Shown piece after piece: positions 8,686 to 16,439 of a stretch of 38,290 nucleotides of DNA. This stretch comes from Microcoleus sp. CSU_2_2 (GTDB taxonomy: Bacteria; Cyanobacteriota; Cyanobacteriia; Cyanobacteriales; Microcoleaceae), in contig JAAUPI010000020.1 of assembly GCA_012035135.1 (NCBI GenBank), forward strand, positions 1 to 38,290. The letters run 5' to 3'. The notes under the pieces are model-generated. The model saw nothing but the letters and a program-made list of their open reading frames with translations, made no database searches and was not told the DNA's origin. Position numbers and translations under genes: made by a program. The stretch's first letter is position 1, and the number at the start of each line of letters is the position of its first letter.

Positions 8686-10125
8686 ATGCAGTCATTTCTA
8701 CCCATTACTGTATTCTTAGGCCCGTCTCTCAAAATAGATGAAGCTAGAAAAATTCTGGATGCAGACTATTACCCTCCCATTTCCAAGGGAGATATTTATC
8801 GAATTATGGCATCTGGTGTCGAAACTATTATTTTAATTGATGGAGTTTTGCACCGAGAAAGATCTGTTTGGCAACGTGAAATTTGCGACGCAATTAATGC
8901 CGGAATTAAGGTTTATGGTGCATCAGGTGTCGGAGCGCTGAGAGCAGCAGAATTGCAAGCATTTGGCATGAAGGGTTGCGGTCAAATTTTTGAATGGTAT
9001 CGAGATGAAATTATTGATGGAGATGACGAAATTTGGCTAACTTACGGTGACGCACCTGATAACTTTCGCCCGATTTCCGAACCGCTAGTTAATATCCGTT
9101 ATACTTTACTGAATGCTGTTAAAGATGGTGTGTTGAGAGCTGAAAAAGCAGAAGAATTAATTAGCTTTGCTAAAAAGTTATACTATCCCGATCGCTCCTA
9201 CCAGCAGCTTCTCAAAAGTCCGGTGTTACAACACCTATCTTCCGTAGCTTTAGCAGATATAACAACTTATTTAATGACAAAGCAAGTTGATTTAAAAAAA
9301 CTCGATGCGATCCAAGTGCTCAATTGGCAAGCTGAGGCTTCCCAAAAACAAGATATTATCTCTAGTAAATTCAATAAATTAGAATTGCCAGTGCCAGAAA
9401 TTCTCAGTAAAATAGTTGAAATGACTGGCTTTATTCGCGGCAATAAAATTTGCACGGGCAGAGAACTTTTATTGGCTGTCAAACAAGATGTTAATTTGCT
9501 AAAAGAGATGCAAATCAATTTATCAAAACACTGTTTTATTCGGGAGTGGGCGCAGCAAAATTGCATTGTTTATCCAGAACAAAAGTTAGAGTCTGACTTG
9601 GTTAAGTGGGAAAAAGTACATGGCATTGTTTGCGATCTAAAATGGTTGCAGTCTAATGGCTTAACTTTGTGTATCTACAGAAAATTAATGCGCGATCGCC
9701 TTGCAATTGATTGGATAACAAACCAAAGTCCAGAATATTTTGGAATTAAGGTAAATTTAGAGCAATCTATTCAGGAAGAATTGCCAATTCTCAACAGTAA
9801 TTTATCCTATATTTCTCAGGCAGAATTAACTGCTTTACGGTACAAATTATCACAACGCTATTTCATTTTAGAATGGGCAACCCAAAACAATATATTTCCC
9901 GATCGACCACAAAAAAGTTACTTAGAAAAGAAAGAGCAAGAAAGTATATCTGCGAATAGCTTGAACCTTGATTTTGACAAATTTATATTAAAAAATAGAG
10001 CATGGGAAGAATGGATTGTCAAGCAAGGCCCAAACTATTTTGGAATTCCTTGGAGTTTTTCTAATGCCTTGTGCAGAGAATTACAAATTACTGGAAAAGC
10101 CGCATATTTACTGAAAAACAACTAA
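8686..10125 (+). CDS. TfuA-like RiPP maturation protein with duplicated C-terminal region
   Basis: Residues 1 to about 210 match the TfuA domain as I know it: VFLGPSL near the start, GVETIILIDGVL, VYGASGVGALRAAEL and WLTYGDAPDNFRPISEPLVNIR. TfuA proteins partner YcaO enzymes, best known for backbone thioamidation (thioviridamide-type peptides, methyl-coenzyme M reductase). The rest, residues 230-479, is extra. It holds two related units, 279-366 and 389-467, each with a REWAQQN/LEWATQN segment followed by SPEYFGI/GPNYFGI. I do not recognise this unit; it could bind a peptide or the YcaO partner. The gene is followed 5 bp later by the YcaO gene, so the two are almost certainly co-translated. 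A/T-rich codons and few HIP1 sites contrast with LanM. Confidence 0.8.
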   Translation: MQSFLPITVFLGPSLKIDEARKILDADYYPPISKGDIYRIMASGVETIILIDGVLHRERSVWQREICDAINAGIKVYGASGVGALRAAELQAFGMKGCGQIFEWYRDEIIDGDDEIWLTYGDAPDNFRPISEPLVNIRYTLLNAVKDGVLRAEKAEELISFAKKLYYPDRSYQQLLKSPVLQHLSSVALADITTYLMTKQVDLKKLDAIQVLNWQAEASQKQDIISSKFNKLELPVPEILSKIVEMTGFIRGNKICTGRELLLAVKQDVNLLKEMQINLSKHCFIREWAQQNCIVYPEQKLESDLVKWEKVHGIVCDLKWLQSNGLTLCIYRKLMRDRLAIDWITNQSPEYFGIKVNLEQSIQEELPILNSNLSYISQAELTALRYKLSQRYFILEWATQNNIFPDRPQKSYLEKKEQESISANSLNLDFDKFILKNRAWEEWIVKQGPNYFGIPWSFSNALCRELQITGKAAYLLKNN

Positions 10126-10130
10126 AAAAT

Positions 10131-11288
10131 ATGGATGCACTTACTAAACGTTACAGTATCGGCACTCACCGTTTAATTTCACCGGAACAGACTTTAGCAA
10201 ATATCCAGCCTTACTTAGCAGCAGCAGGGATTACTCGTTGTGCGGATATCACTGGTTTAGATCGAATTGGTATTCCCGTTTATTGTTCCATAAAACCCGG
10301 TGGACGCTTGGTACAAATCCACAACGGCAAAGGATTATATCCTTTGGCGGCTAAAGTCTCAGCGTTAATGGAAGCGATAGAAGTTTTTCATGCCGAAAAC
10401 CCAGACTGCGATTTCCATCGCGACAGTTTTAAGGGTGTTTGTCAGAGCGATATATCAGTAATCTCACCTAATATTTTACCGCTTTACTTGTCACAAAACT
10501 TCTTTAGCAACGACTGGATAATTGACTGGATTCAAGCCGAAAATTTGCGGAAAAATGAAAGTGTTTTGCTGCCTGCAAGTGCTGTTTATCTGTGTTCGCC
10601 GTCGCTATACAGCTTTTCCTCAAATGGTCTTGCTAGTGGCAATCACATTGTGGAAGCAACGCTACATGGACTTTATGAGTTAATTGAAAGAGATGCGATC
10701 GCCCGCGTCAACATTAACGGTAAAATAAACTTAAAAAACTGTGAAATCATCGATCTCAATACAGTAGATGACGAGTCTATACGCGAACTGATTAATAAAA
10801 TTGAAGCCGCTAATTTTAAACTAGTATTAATCCAGCTAAAAAGTTGTATTTCTATCCATACTTTTTGGGCAATTATCCTTGACAAAAATCCCTTAACTCC
10901 TTCGATTATGGTGAATTTTGGTTGCGGAACACACCTAAGTCTTTCTGTAGCTGCAACACGGGCAATTACTGAGGCTGCTCAATCGAGATTGACATTTATT
11001 TATGGTGTTAGTGAAGAGTTAGCAGAGCCACTTCCTCCCGATCGCAGCCAGACTTATTATAAAATTTATGCTTATTTCGATCGTTTAGAAGGAACAGTGC
11101 CTTGGCAGAATTTTAGCAGTTTAGCTGGCAATAATTTAAGCGAAGATTACGATCGGGTTTTGCGATGTCTTTGGGAAGCTGGATATGAAAATATATTCCG
11201 AGTCGATCTGGCGCGATCGACATTTAATATTCCAGTGGTTAAAGTTATAGTGCCGGAGTTACGATATAACCCTTCAATAACTGGGTAA
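10131..11288 (+). CDS. YcaO-domain protein (RiPP cyclodehydratase/thioamidation type)
   Basis: YcaO enzymes use ATP to activate a peptide backbone amide, making azolines, amidines or thioamides. The three YcaO segments that bind ATP-Mg are visible: ALMEAIEVFHAE, HGLYELIERDAIAR and AATRAITEAAQSR. Pairing with TfuA favours thioamidation, but that is inference from known pairs. The frame allows a TTG at 10071 inside the TfuA gene; the ATG at 10131 (MDALTKRYSIGTHRLISP), 5 bp after the TfuA stop, is the better start and gives 385 residues. The end, VVKVIVPELRYNPSITG, stops soon after the conserved VKVIVPGLE-like strand. It touches a foreign gene remnant at about 11289, so 10-30 native residues may be missing. 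No F-protein (ocin-ThiF) or dehydrogenase is nearby. Confidence 0.85.
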   Translation: MDALTKRYSIGTHRLISPEQTLANIQPYLAAAGITRCADITGLDRIGIPVYCSIKPGGRLVQIHNGKGLYPLAAKVSALMEAIEVFHAENPDCDFHRDSFKGVCQSDISVISPNILPLYLSQNFFSNDWIIDWIQAENLRKNESVLLPASAVYLCSPSLYSFSSNGLASGNHIVEATLHGLYELIERDAIARVNINGKINLKNCEIIDLNTVDDESIRELINKIEAANFKLVLIQLKSCISIHTFWAIILDKNPLTPSIMVNFGCGTHLSLSVAATRAITEAAQSRLTFIYGVSEELAEPLPPDRSQTYYKIYAYFDRLEGTVPWQNFSSLAGNNLSEDYDRVLRCLWEAGYENIFRVDLARSTFNIPVVKVIVPELRYNPSITG

Positions 11289-11413
11289 TTCCTCATTTTA
11301 CCTTCAGCTTTCAGTTCATCAAACACTTCAAATAGTACGGATTCTGTCTTTTTGTCAACTCCCGAAAAAGGCTCGTCAAAGAAAAATAACTCTGCTTCTT
11401 GTGTTGAATGCAA
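11287..11413 (-). pseudogene. Fragment of a metal-type ABC transporter ATPase (Walker B/D-loop segment)
   Basis: About 40 residues on the minus strand, EAELFFFDEPFSGVDKKTES followed by VLFEVFDELKAEGKM, match the Walker B, D-loop and following helix of ATPases from Mn/Zn/Fe ABC transporters (MntB/ZnuC type). No Walker A or signature precedes it: the frame meets a stop just upstream (11417-11419), and homology ends at about 11289 where YcaO begins. It is a relic with both ends lost. Confidence 0.75.
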
Positions 11414-11414
11414 A

Positions 11415-11750
11415 ACTCATGTAGAAATTAGTTATATTCCTCAAAATTTATGCGATCGATCCTTAGATGAAGTTTTCAGACACCTTCAGGAAACTCAAGA
11501 ATTTTTCTGCATTGTGCGCAGCGAATGTCTGCGCGATCGACTGTTGCAACTATTAGCTTGGTTGGCAAAAAAATTTGGTCGGGAAGTGGCGGAAGGAGTG
11601 TTAATAGATCTGAGATTGACTCACCAGGAAATTTCGGAGGCGATGGGAATTACGCGGATTACGGTGACGCGGCTGATGTGCCGGTTGGAGCAAGAGGGAA
11701 TTATCGATCGCACTCGCCCTCAATACATTGTTTTAACTTCGCGTCTATGA
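11415..11750 (+). pseudogene. Truncated Crp/Fnr-family regulator (DNA-binding half only)
   Basis: The frame (open from 11352, stop at 11748-11750) encodes LCDRSLDEVFRHLQETQEFF, LRDRLLQLLAWLAKKFGRE and a winged-helix HTH, LTHQEISEAMGITRITVTRL followed by MCRLEQEGIIDRTRP. This is the C-terminal half of a Crp-family activator; the N-terminal cyclic-nucleotide-like domain is absent. The 5' part of the open frame (11352-11414) reads antisense through the ABC relic, so the original start is gone. The two relics are divergent and both truncated at about 11404-11415, as expected if a deletion fused two divergent neighbours. Expression as a free DNA-binding domain cannot be excluded. Confidence 0.65.
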
Positions 11751-12136
11751 TATTTCTGAAAATTTATTATATTTACATTGACATCAGGTTGCCCAGTAGC
11801 TGTAGGGTGCGTCGCCATCGAAAATTTTCCCAAAAAATTGACAATCTAATAGCGACGCACCTTACAAATAGGGTTCAGAAAACAACCCTCCGTTGCACTA
11901 GGATCGACGCTAATGATTGTTGCAAAACTTGAGAGAAATCATATTACATGAACATACAGACGGCCTGCAATGTTCAACAAACTCAAAGAATAACGAACCG
12001 CAGAGCATACAAAAGACACTGAAGAAGAGAAGACACAAAAATGAACAAAGAGTATTCATATCTCCTGAAATAAAACTCTGTTAAATTCATCCGTGTATTC
12101 GTGTCCAAATCCGTGTCGTTTCCTTCTTCTTCCTTC
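11751..12136. other. Intergenic region, 386 bp, no gene found
   Basis: It contains the GTAGGGTGCGTCGC inverted repeat (listed separately) and a stretch near 11990-12050 (AACCGCAGAGCATACAAAAG) that resembles a degraded interspersed cyanobacterial repeat. The longest ATG frame I see on the plus strand is about 24 codons from 11948. No tRNA, and no clear terminator for thrC, which ends at 12137 on the minus strand. Confidence 0.6.
11801..11866. repeat. GTAGGGTGCGTCGC inverted-repeat element, copy 1
   Basis: TGTAGGGTGCGTCGC at 11801-11815 faces GCGACGCACCTTACA at 11852-11866. The spacer is AT-rich. The same arms and spacing recur at 24288 and 37921. Confidence 0.75.
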
Positions 12137-13261
12137 TTAAAATCCCATCGCCCCAGCTACCGCATCTAAACTCGGAGCAATTCCACTTTTAAACTGATTG
12201 TTGCTGTGATTAATCGCCGTATCCGGATCTTTCAAACCATTACCAGTCAGCACGCAAACCACCGTCGCCCCAGTCGGAACTTGGTCTTTTACTTTCAGCA
12301 AACCGGCCACAGAAGCTGCACTCGCCGGTTCGCAAAAAATCCCTTCCTGAGATGCTAACAAACGGTAAGCATCCAGAATTTCCTCGTCGGTGACAGCACT
12401 AAAACTACCGCGACTGGCCTCGGAAGCAGCAACCGCCTGTTTCCAACTAGCCGGGTTCCCAATCCGAATCGCCGTCGCGAGAGTTTCTGGGCTCGGCACC
12501 GGATGTCCCGTTACCAACGGCGCCGCCCCCGCCGCTTGAAATCCCATCATCCGTGGCAGGCGCGAACATTTTTGGGCTTGATGGTATTGACAAAACCCCA
12601 TCCAGTATGCTGTGATGTTTCCCGCATTTCCCACGGGAATGCACAGCCAGTTGGGGGCATCGCCCAAAGCGTCAACGACTTCAAAAGCTCCGGTTTTCTG
12701 ACCTTCCAAGCGGTAAGGATTCACCGAATTTACCAAAGTCACGGGGTAGTTGACAGCCATTTCTCGGACAATTTCCAAAGCCCGATCGAAATTGCCGACA
12801 ATCGAAATTACTTCCGCACCGTACAGCAAAGCTTGCGCCAACTTGCCCAAAGCCACGTAACCTTCGGGAATCAACACGAAAGCCCGCATCCCCCCGCGTC
12901 GGGCGTAGGCGGCGGCGGCGGCCGAAGTATTGCCCGTACTCGCGCAAATTACCGCTTTGGCACCTTCCTCCTTAGCCTTGGAAATCGCCATTGTCATCCC
13001 CCTGTCTTTGAAGCTGCCCGTGGGGTTGAGGCCGTCGTATTTTACCAGTACGCGCACGTCTCGACCGATGAGAGAAGAAAGCGCGGGTGCTGGAATTAGT
13101 GGAGTATTGCCCTCTTGCAGTGTGACTACCGGCGTGGTTTCCGTCACCGGTAGATAGGGGCGATAAGCTTCGATCAAGCCTGGCCAGCCGTAGCGTCTCG
13201 GCAAGGCTGCGGGGGCAGCAGAGTCATTAACAGAGTCAGTAGCAGGTAGAATCAGGGTCAC
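12137..13261 (-). CDS. thrC: Threonine synthase
   Basis: This PLP enzyme converts O-phospho-L-homoserine to L-threonine, the last step of the threonine branch of the aspartate pathway (cytosol). The PLP lysine is K85 in [11 protein letters not shown]. Other fold-type II marks are [16 protein letters not shown], the phosphate-binding [13 protein letters not shown] loop, and [13 protein letters not shown] near the end. At 374 residues it is a short, bacterial-type ThrC. The start is GTG at 13261 (MTLILPATD), with no strong ribosome binding site; a later start is possible because the first ~20 residues are low-complexity. It is transcribed alone, divergent from the small protein at 13394. Confidence 0.95.
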   Translation of the reverse strand: MTLILPATDSVNDSAAPAALPRRYGWPGLIEAYRPYLPVTETTPVVTLQEGNTPLIPAPALSSLIGRDVRVLVKYDGLNPTGSFKDRGMTMAISKAKEEGAKAVICASTGNTSAAAAAYARRGGMRAFVLIPEGYVALGKLAQALLYGAEVISIVGNFDRALEIVREMAVNYPVTLVNSVNPYRLEGQKTGAFEVVDALGDAPNWLCIPVGNAGNITAYWMGFCQYHQAQKCSRLPRMMGFQAAGAAPLVTGHPVPSPETLATAIRIGNPASWKQAVAASEASRGSFSAVTDEEILDAYRLLASQEGIFCEPASAASVAGLLKVKDQVPTGATVVCVLTGNGLKDPDTAINHSNNQFKSGIAPSLDAVAGAMGF

Positions 13262-13393
13262 GGTGTCAACAGTTTCTAGGCTATGCCGAAGGAATTTAGA
13301 CCAAATTTACACCAATTTTAACTCGATCGGTTAATTTAATGTCTGATACGATCGGTTCAGGTTAAAGTAACTTAATGGTGTGAGTGAGTAGAA

Positions 13394-13678
13394 ATGTCTA
13401 CCCAATTACTAATGTCAAATAATACATCGACTCTTTCCCGGCCTCAAATCACGACTAGCAATCCCGAAATCGCTAGTCCGTCTATGCCATCGACCAGTTT
13501 TCCCCGCAAAACAGAATCGGTGAAATGCCCGTACAAAGCTGACCAGCAGGTTAAATTCCTGCACCTGCAAGCAGAAGTAGAATCCTTGCTGCTAGAACTG
13601 CAAACTATTAAACAGCAACGTTCTAGCTCTTGCATAGCTGCGATCGACCCAGGTTTTACCAGCAACAGCAATTACTAG
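13394..13678 (+). CDS. Small conserved cyanobacterial protein of unknown function
   Basis: This is a 94-residue protein. The first half is Ser/Thr/Pro-rich and probably disordered. The second half carries a compact amphipathic segment, CPYKADQQVKFLHLQAEVES then LLLELQTIKQQR, of a kind I have seen in short uncharacterised cyanobacterial proteins. It is likely a single helix or a dimeric coiled coil. The start is the ATG at 13394, with another at 13412. There is no signal peptide or membrane segment. Function is unknown. Confidence 0.7.
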   Translation: MSTQLLMSNNTSTLSRPQITTSNPEIASPSMPSTSFPRKTESVKCPYKADQQVKFLHLQAEVESLLLELQTIKQQRSSSCIAAIDPGFTSNSNY

Positions 13679-13921
13679 ACAATCGACCATTTGGGCTAAT
13701 TGTGCAGCCCCTGTGTTATAAAAAGTTAAGTTTTGCTAACCGCAGTGTTTTTTGCCAAAAGCGCTATAAATTTCTACTGCCGATAGCGATGCCTAGCATT
13801 TGCTAAAACGCGCTTGCTTGCTGCTAAACTCGCCTGCCAATTTACCAGCAGCGAGGGGGTTTTTGACTGCGCTAATTTTGTTAAGCCATCCTCATGGCAC
13901 ACGGAGAATCTAAACCAATTT

Positions 13922-14974
13922 ATGACAGCATCGATCGAAAAACCGCTAAATCTGGCATCCGCAAGTGCCACCTCCAACTTGCGCCTCAAAGATATTCTCA
14001 AAACCCTGCCGCGGGAAGTCTTCGTCAAAAACCCCCGCAAAGCTTGGACAAAAGTCATCGTCAACGTTTTGCTAGTTGCTGTCGGTTACTGGGGCCTAGC
14101 AGTATCGCCTTGGTTTCTACTACCCCTAATGTGGATTTTCACAGGTACCGGATTAACCGGTTTTTTTGTGATCGGACACGACTGCGGCCACCGCTCATTT
14201 GCTAACCGCCGCTGGGTAAACGATTTAGTCGGACACTTAGCATTTTTGCCGTTGATTTTCCCGTTTCACGCTTGGCGTCACGGACATAATTACCATCACA
14301 AGCACACCAATAAAATGGGTGAAGATAATGCTTGGCAACCGATGACAGCAGAAGGTTATGCTGCTGCTCCCAAGGCTTTACAAATAGCTTATAGTTTAAT
14401 TTTCGGTCGGATGTGGTGGATTGGATCGATCGCTCATTGGGCAAAAGTACACTTCATGTGGTGGCGCTTCAAAGGCCAACAGAAACAAGAACAAGTCCGG
14501 TTTTCGGTTTTTGTTGTTTTAATCGGTGCTGCGATCGGATTTCCGATTTTAATTGCTACAACCGGTATCTGGGGATTTGTCAAATTTTGGTTAATGCCCT
14601 GGATGGTTTACCATTTCTGGATGAGCACTTTTACGATCGTCCACCATACATCACCAGACATTTCTTTTAAAGAACCTTCAGAATGGAACGAAGCTGAAGT
14701 CCAACTATCGGGAACAGTTCACTGCGATTATCCCCGCTGGGTAGAGTTCCTTTGCCATGACATTAACGTCCACGTTCCCCACCACCTTTCAACTGCTATT
14801 CCTTGGTACAACCTGCGTCTAGCCCACAGCAGTTTAAAGCAAAATTGGCAAGATCATCTCTATGAAACCGAGTTTTCTTGGTCTTTGATGCAGCGGATTG
14901 CTGACAACTGTCACCTGTACGATCCCGCTGGTGGCTATATGACATTGCAGGATTTTGACGATCAAAATAATTAG
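13922..14974 (+). CDS. desA: Acyl-lipid delta-12 desaturase (DesA type)
   Basis: This membrane di-iron desaturase introduces the delta-12 double bond into lipid-bound C18 acyl chains, using ferredoxin in thylakoid and plasma membranes. The His boxes are HDCGH (86-90), HGHNYHHKH (120-128) and HDINVHVPHH near residue 280, plus IVHHT. Several hydrophobic stretches cluster at residues 45-85 and around 200-245. The wording IFTGTGLTGFFVIGHDCGHR and LMPWMVYHFWMSTFTIVHHT is DesA-like rather than DesB or DesC. The frame opens earlier, but the ATG at 13922 (MTASIEKPLN) gives 350 residues, the usual DesA size. A perfect 38-bp palindrome follows the stop and may end transcription. Confidence 0.92.
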   Translation: MTASIEKPLNLASASATSNLRLKDILKTLPREVFVKNPRKAWTKVIVNVLLVAVGYWGLAVSPWFLLPLMWIFTGTGLTGFFVIGHDCGHRSFANRRWVNDLVGHLAFLPLIFPFHAWRHGHNYHHKHTNKMGEDNAWQPMTAEGYAAAPKALQIAYSLIFGRMWWIGSIAHWAKVHFMWWRFKGQQKQEQVRFSVFVVLIGAAIGFPILIATTGIWGFVKFWLMPWMVYHFWMSTFTIVHHTSPDISFKEPSEWNEAEVQLSGTVHCDYPRWVEFLCHDINVHVPHHLSTAIPWYNLRLAHSSLKQNWQDHLYETEFSWSLMQRIADNCHLYDPAGGYMTLQDFDDQNN

Positions 14975-14981
14975 TCATTAT

Positions 14982-15019
14982 AGTGCGAGCTTCTAGCTCG
15001 CGAGCTAGAAGCTCGCACT
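14982..15019. terminator. Perfect 38-bp palindrome after desA
   Basis: AGTGCGAGCTTCTAGCTCG at 14982-15000 is followed directly by its exact reverse complement at 15001-15019. No T-run follows, so it is not a textbook intrinsic terminator. It could be a repeat-family palindrome that also insulates desA from the ParA operon. Confidence 0.5.
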
Positions 15020-15080
15020 GTAGTCGTAATTAATTGACAAGGCATACTATCATCGAAAGCATCCTCAAATCTAAAATCCA

Positions 15081-16439
15081 TTGACTTTTAATCCGAATAA
15101 CTGCCGCAACGAAAGCGAAGTAGAAAGCAAACTCATTGTCAGTTATTTGTTGCCAAAGTTAGGCTATACCCCCGATACTTGGCACCAAGAAATCGCCTTT
15201 GGGAATATTCGTTTAGACTTCCTATCCTTTGCCACCCAAGCTATCCCAATAGTAATCGATGCAGACTCGCCACTGAGCGTAGTCATGGAGGCGAAACATC
15301 CGAAGGAAAATTTAGACCGCCATGTCAGGAGACTGAAGCGTTATTTAACAACTTTAAGCATTCGTTACGGACTGATTACAAATGCTAAAGAAATTAGAAT
15401 TTACGCAAGAGTCGCTTCAGAAATTCAGCTAGTATTTAGTTGTTCTGGACAAGAACTTGAAATCAGAATCGATGAAATTATATATTTAATTGGCAGAGAT
15501 AGTTTAAAATCTATAAAATCTCCGAAAGATCAACCCGAAATTAAATCAGATTTAGTTTTTAAAGCCACAAGTCAAAATACTATGAAAATCATTGCAGTTT
15601 ACCACAATAAAGGCGGCGTCGGCAAAACTACAACAGTCGTCAATTTAGCAGCAGCCCTCAGTAAAAAAGGTAACAGAGTCTTGGTAATAGACTTAGACAG
15701 TCAAGCCAATACAACCTTTGCCACAGGCTTAGTCAAATTTGATGATGAAGAACAAGACGATTTAAAACAAAGCAATATTCTGCACATTTTGCAGTCAGAA
15801 GACTTCTACTCAATATCAGAAGTAGTAAGAAAATCTAATTTTTGCAATCCCGAAATAGACGTAATTCCTTCCCACATTGAATTGATGCAATATGAAAACG
15901 AACTAAATTCACTGGATTACAGTAGAATGATTCTGATTGAAAAGTTAGCCGAAGTCAAAGAAAAATACGATATTGTACTGATTGATACGCCGCCATCATT
16001 AAATTTTTATGCTAGAGTTGCCCTGATTGCAGCCGATTATTTAATTATTCCTTCTGACTTAAAGCCTTTTGCAAATCAAGGATTGATTAATGTCAAAGAT
16101 TTTATTAAAAAAGTCAATGGATTCAAAAAACAAATCGGCAAGCAACCACTAGAAGTTTTAGGCGTACTTGCTTGTAAAATCTCAACCAATGGTAAATTTG
16201 TGCAGTATAGTTTACCCAAGCGGAGGGCAGCAATTCCCAAACGCTACGGGATTGAAATCATGGAAAGCGTAATTTACGAAAGAGATGATTTAGCCAAGTG
16301 TGCAGAACAAATTCAGATGGTGGGAGATATCGAAATCGCCGATCCGATTTCAGTGCTAGACTTTAAGCCAGATTCTGTCGCATCTCAAGAATTTGAAATG
16401 CTAGCAATGGAAGTCTTGGAAAAGATAGGTAGGAAATAA
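15081..16439 (+). CDS. PD-(D/E)XK nuclease-ParA ATPase fusion
   Basis: There are two domains in 452 residues. Residues 1 to about 150 look like the N-terminal nuclease domain of type I restriction HsdR subunits: E15, D46 in IRLDFL, E70-A-K72 in VVMEAKHP, then a RRLKRYL helix and a YGLITNAKEIRIY strand. Residues 168-452 are a ParA/Soj ATPase: deviant Walker A NKGGVGKTT (176-184), VIDLDSQAN, and Walker B IVLIDTPPSL. The start is TTG at 15081, because an in-frame TAA lies at 15072-15074. An internal ATG at 15582 marks the ParA start but has no ribosome binding site. The next gene overlaps the stop by one base. The role is unknown: partitioning, or a defence-type system in which ATPase cycling controls DNA cleavage. 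Confidence 0.85.
   Translation: MTFNPNNCRNESEVESKLIVSYLLPKLGYTPDTWHQEIAFGNIRLDFLSFATQAIPIVIDADSPLSVVMEAKHPKENLDRHVRRLKRYLTTLSIRYGLITNAKEIRIYARVASEIQLVFSCSGQELEIRIDEIIYLIGRDSLKSIKSPKDQPEIKSDLVFKATSQNTMKIIAVYHNKGGVGKTTTVVNLAAALSKKGNRVLVIDLDSQANTTFATGLVKFDDEEQDDLKQSNILHILQSEDFYSISEVVRKSNFCNPEIDVIPSHIELMQYENELNSLDYSRMILIEKLAEVKEKYDIVLIDTPPSLNFYARVALIAADYLIIPSDLKPFANQGLINVKDFIKKVNGFKKQIGKQPLEVLGVLACKISTNGKFVQYSLPKRRAAIPKRYGIEIMESVIYERDDLAKCAEQIQMVGDIEIADPISVLDFKPDSVASQEFEMLAMEVLEKIGRK

Noticed and set aside
11525-11932. 135-residue plus-strand ORF after YcaO
   Set aside because: It is an out-of-frame reading of the Crp-type HTH fragment and then of the GTAGGGTGCGTCGC repeat; codon use is poor and there is no domain.
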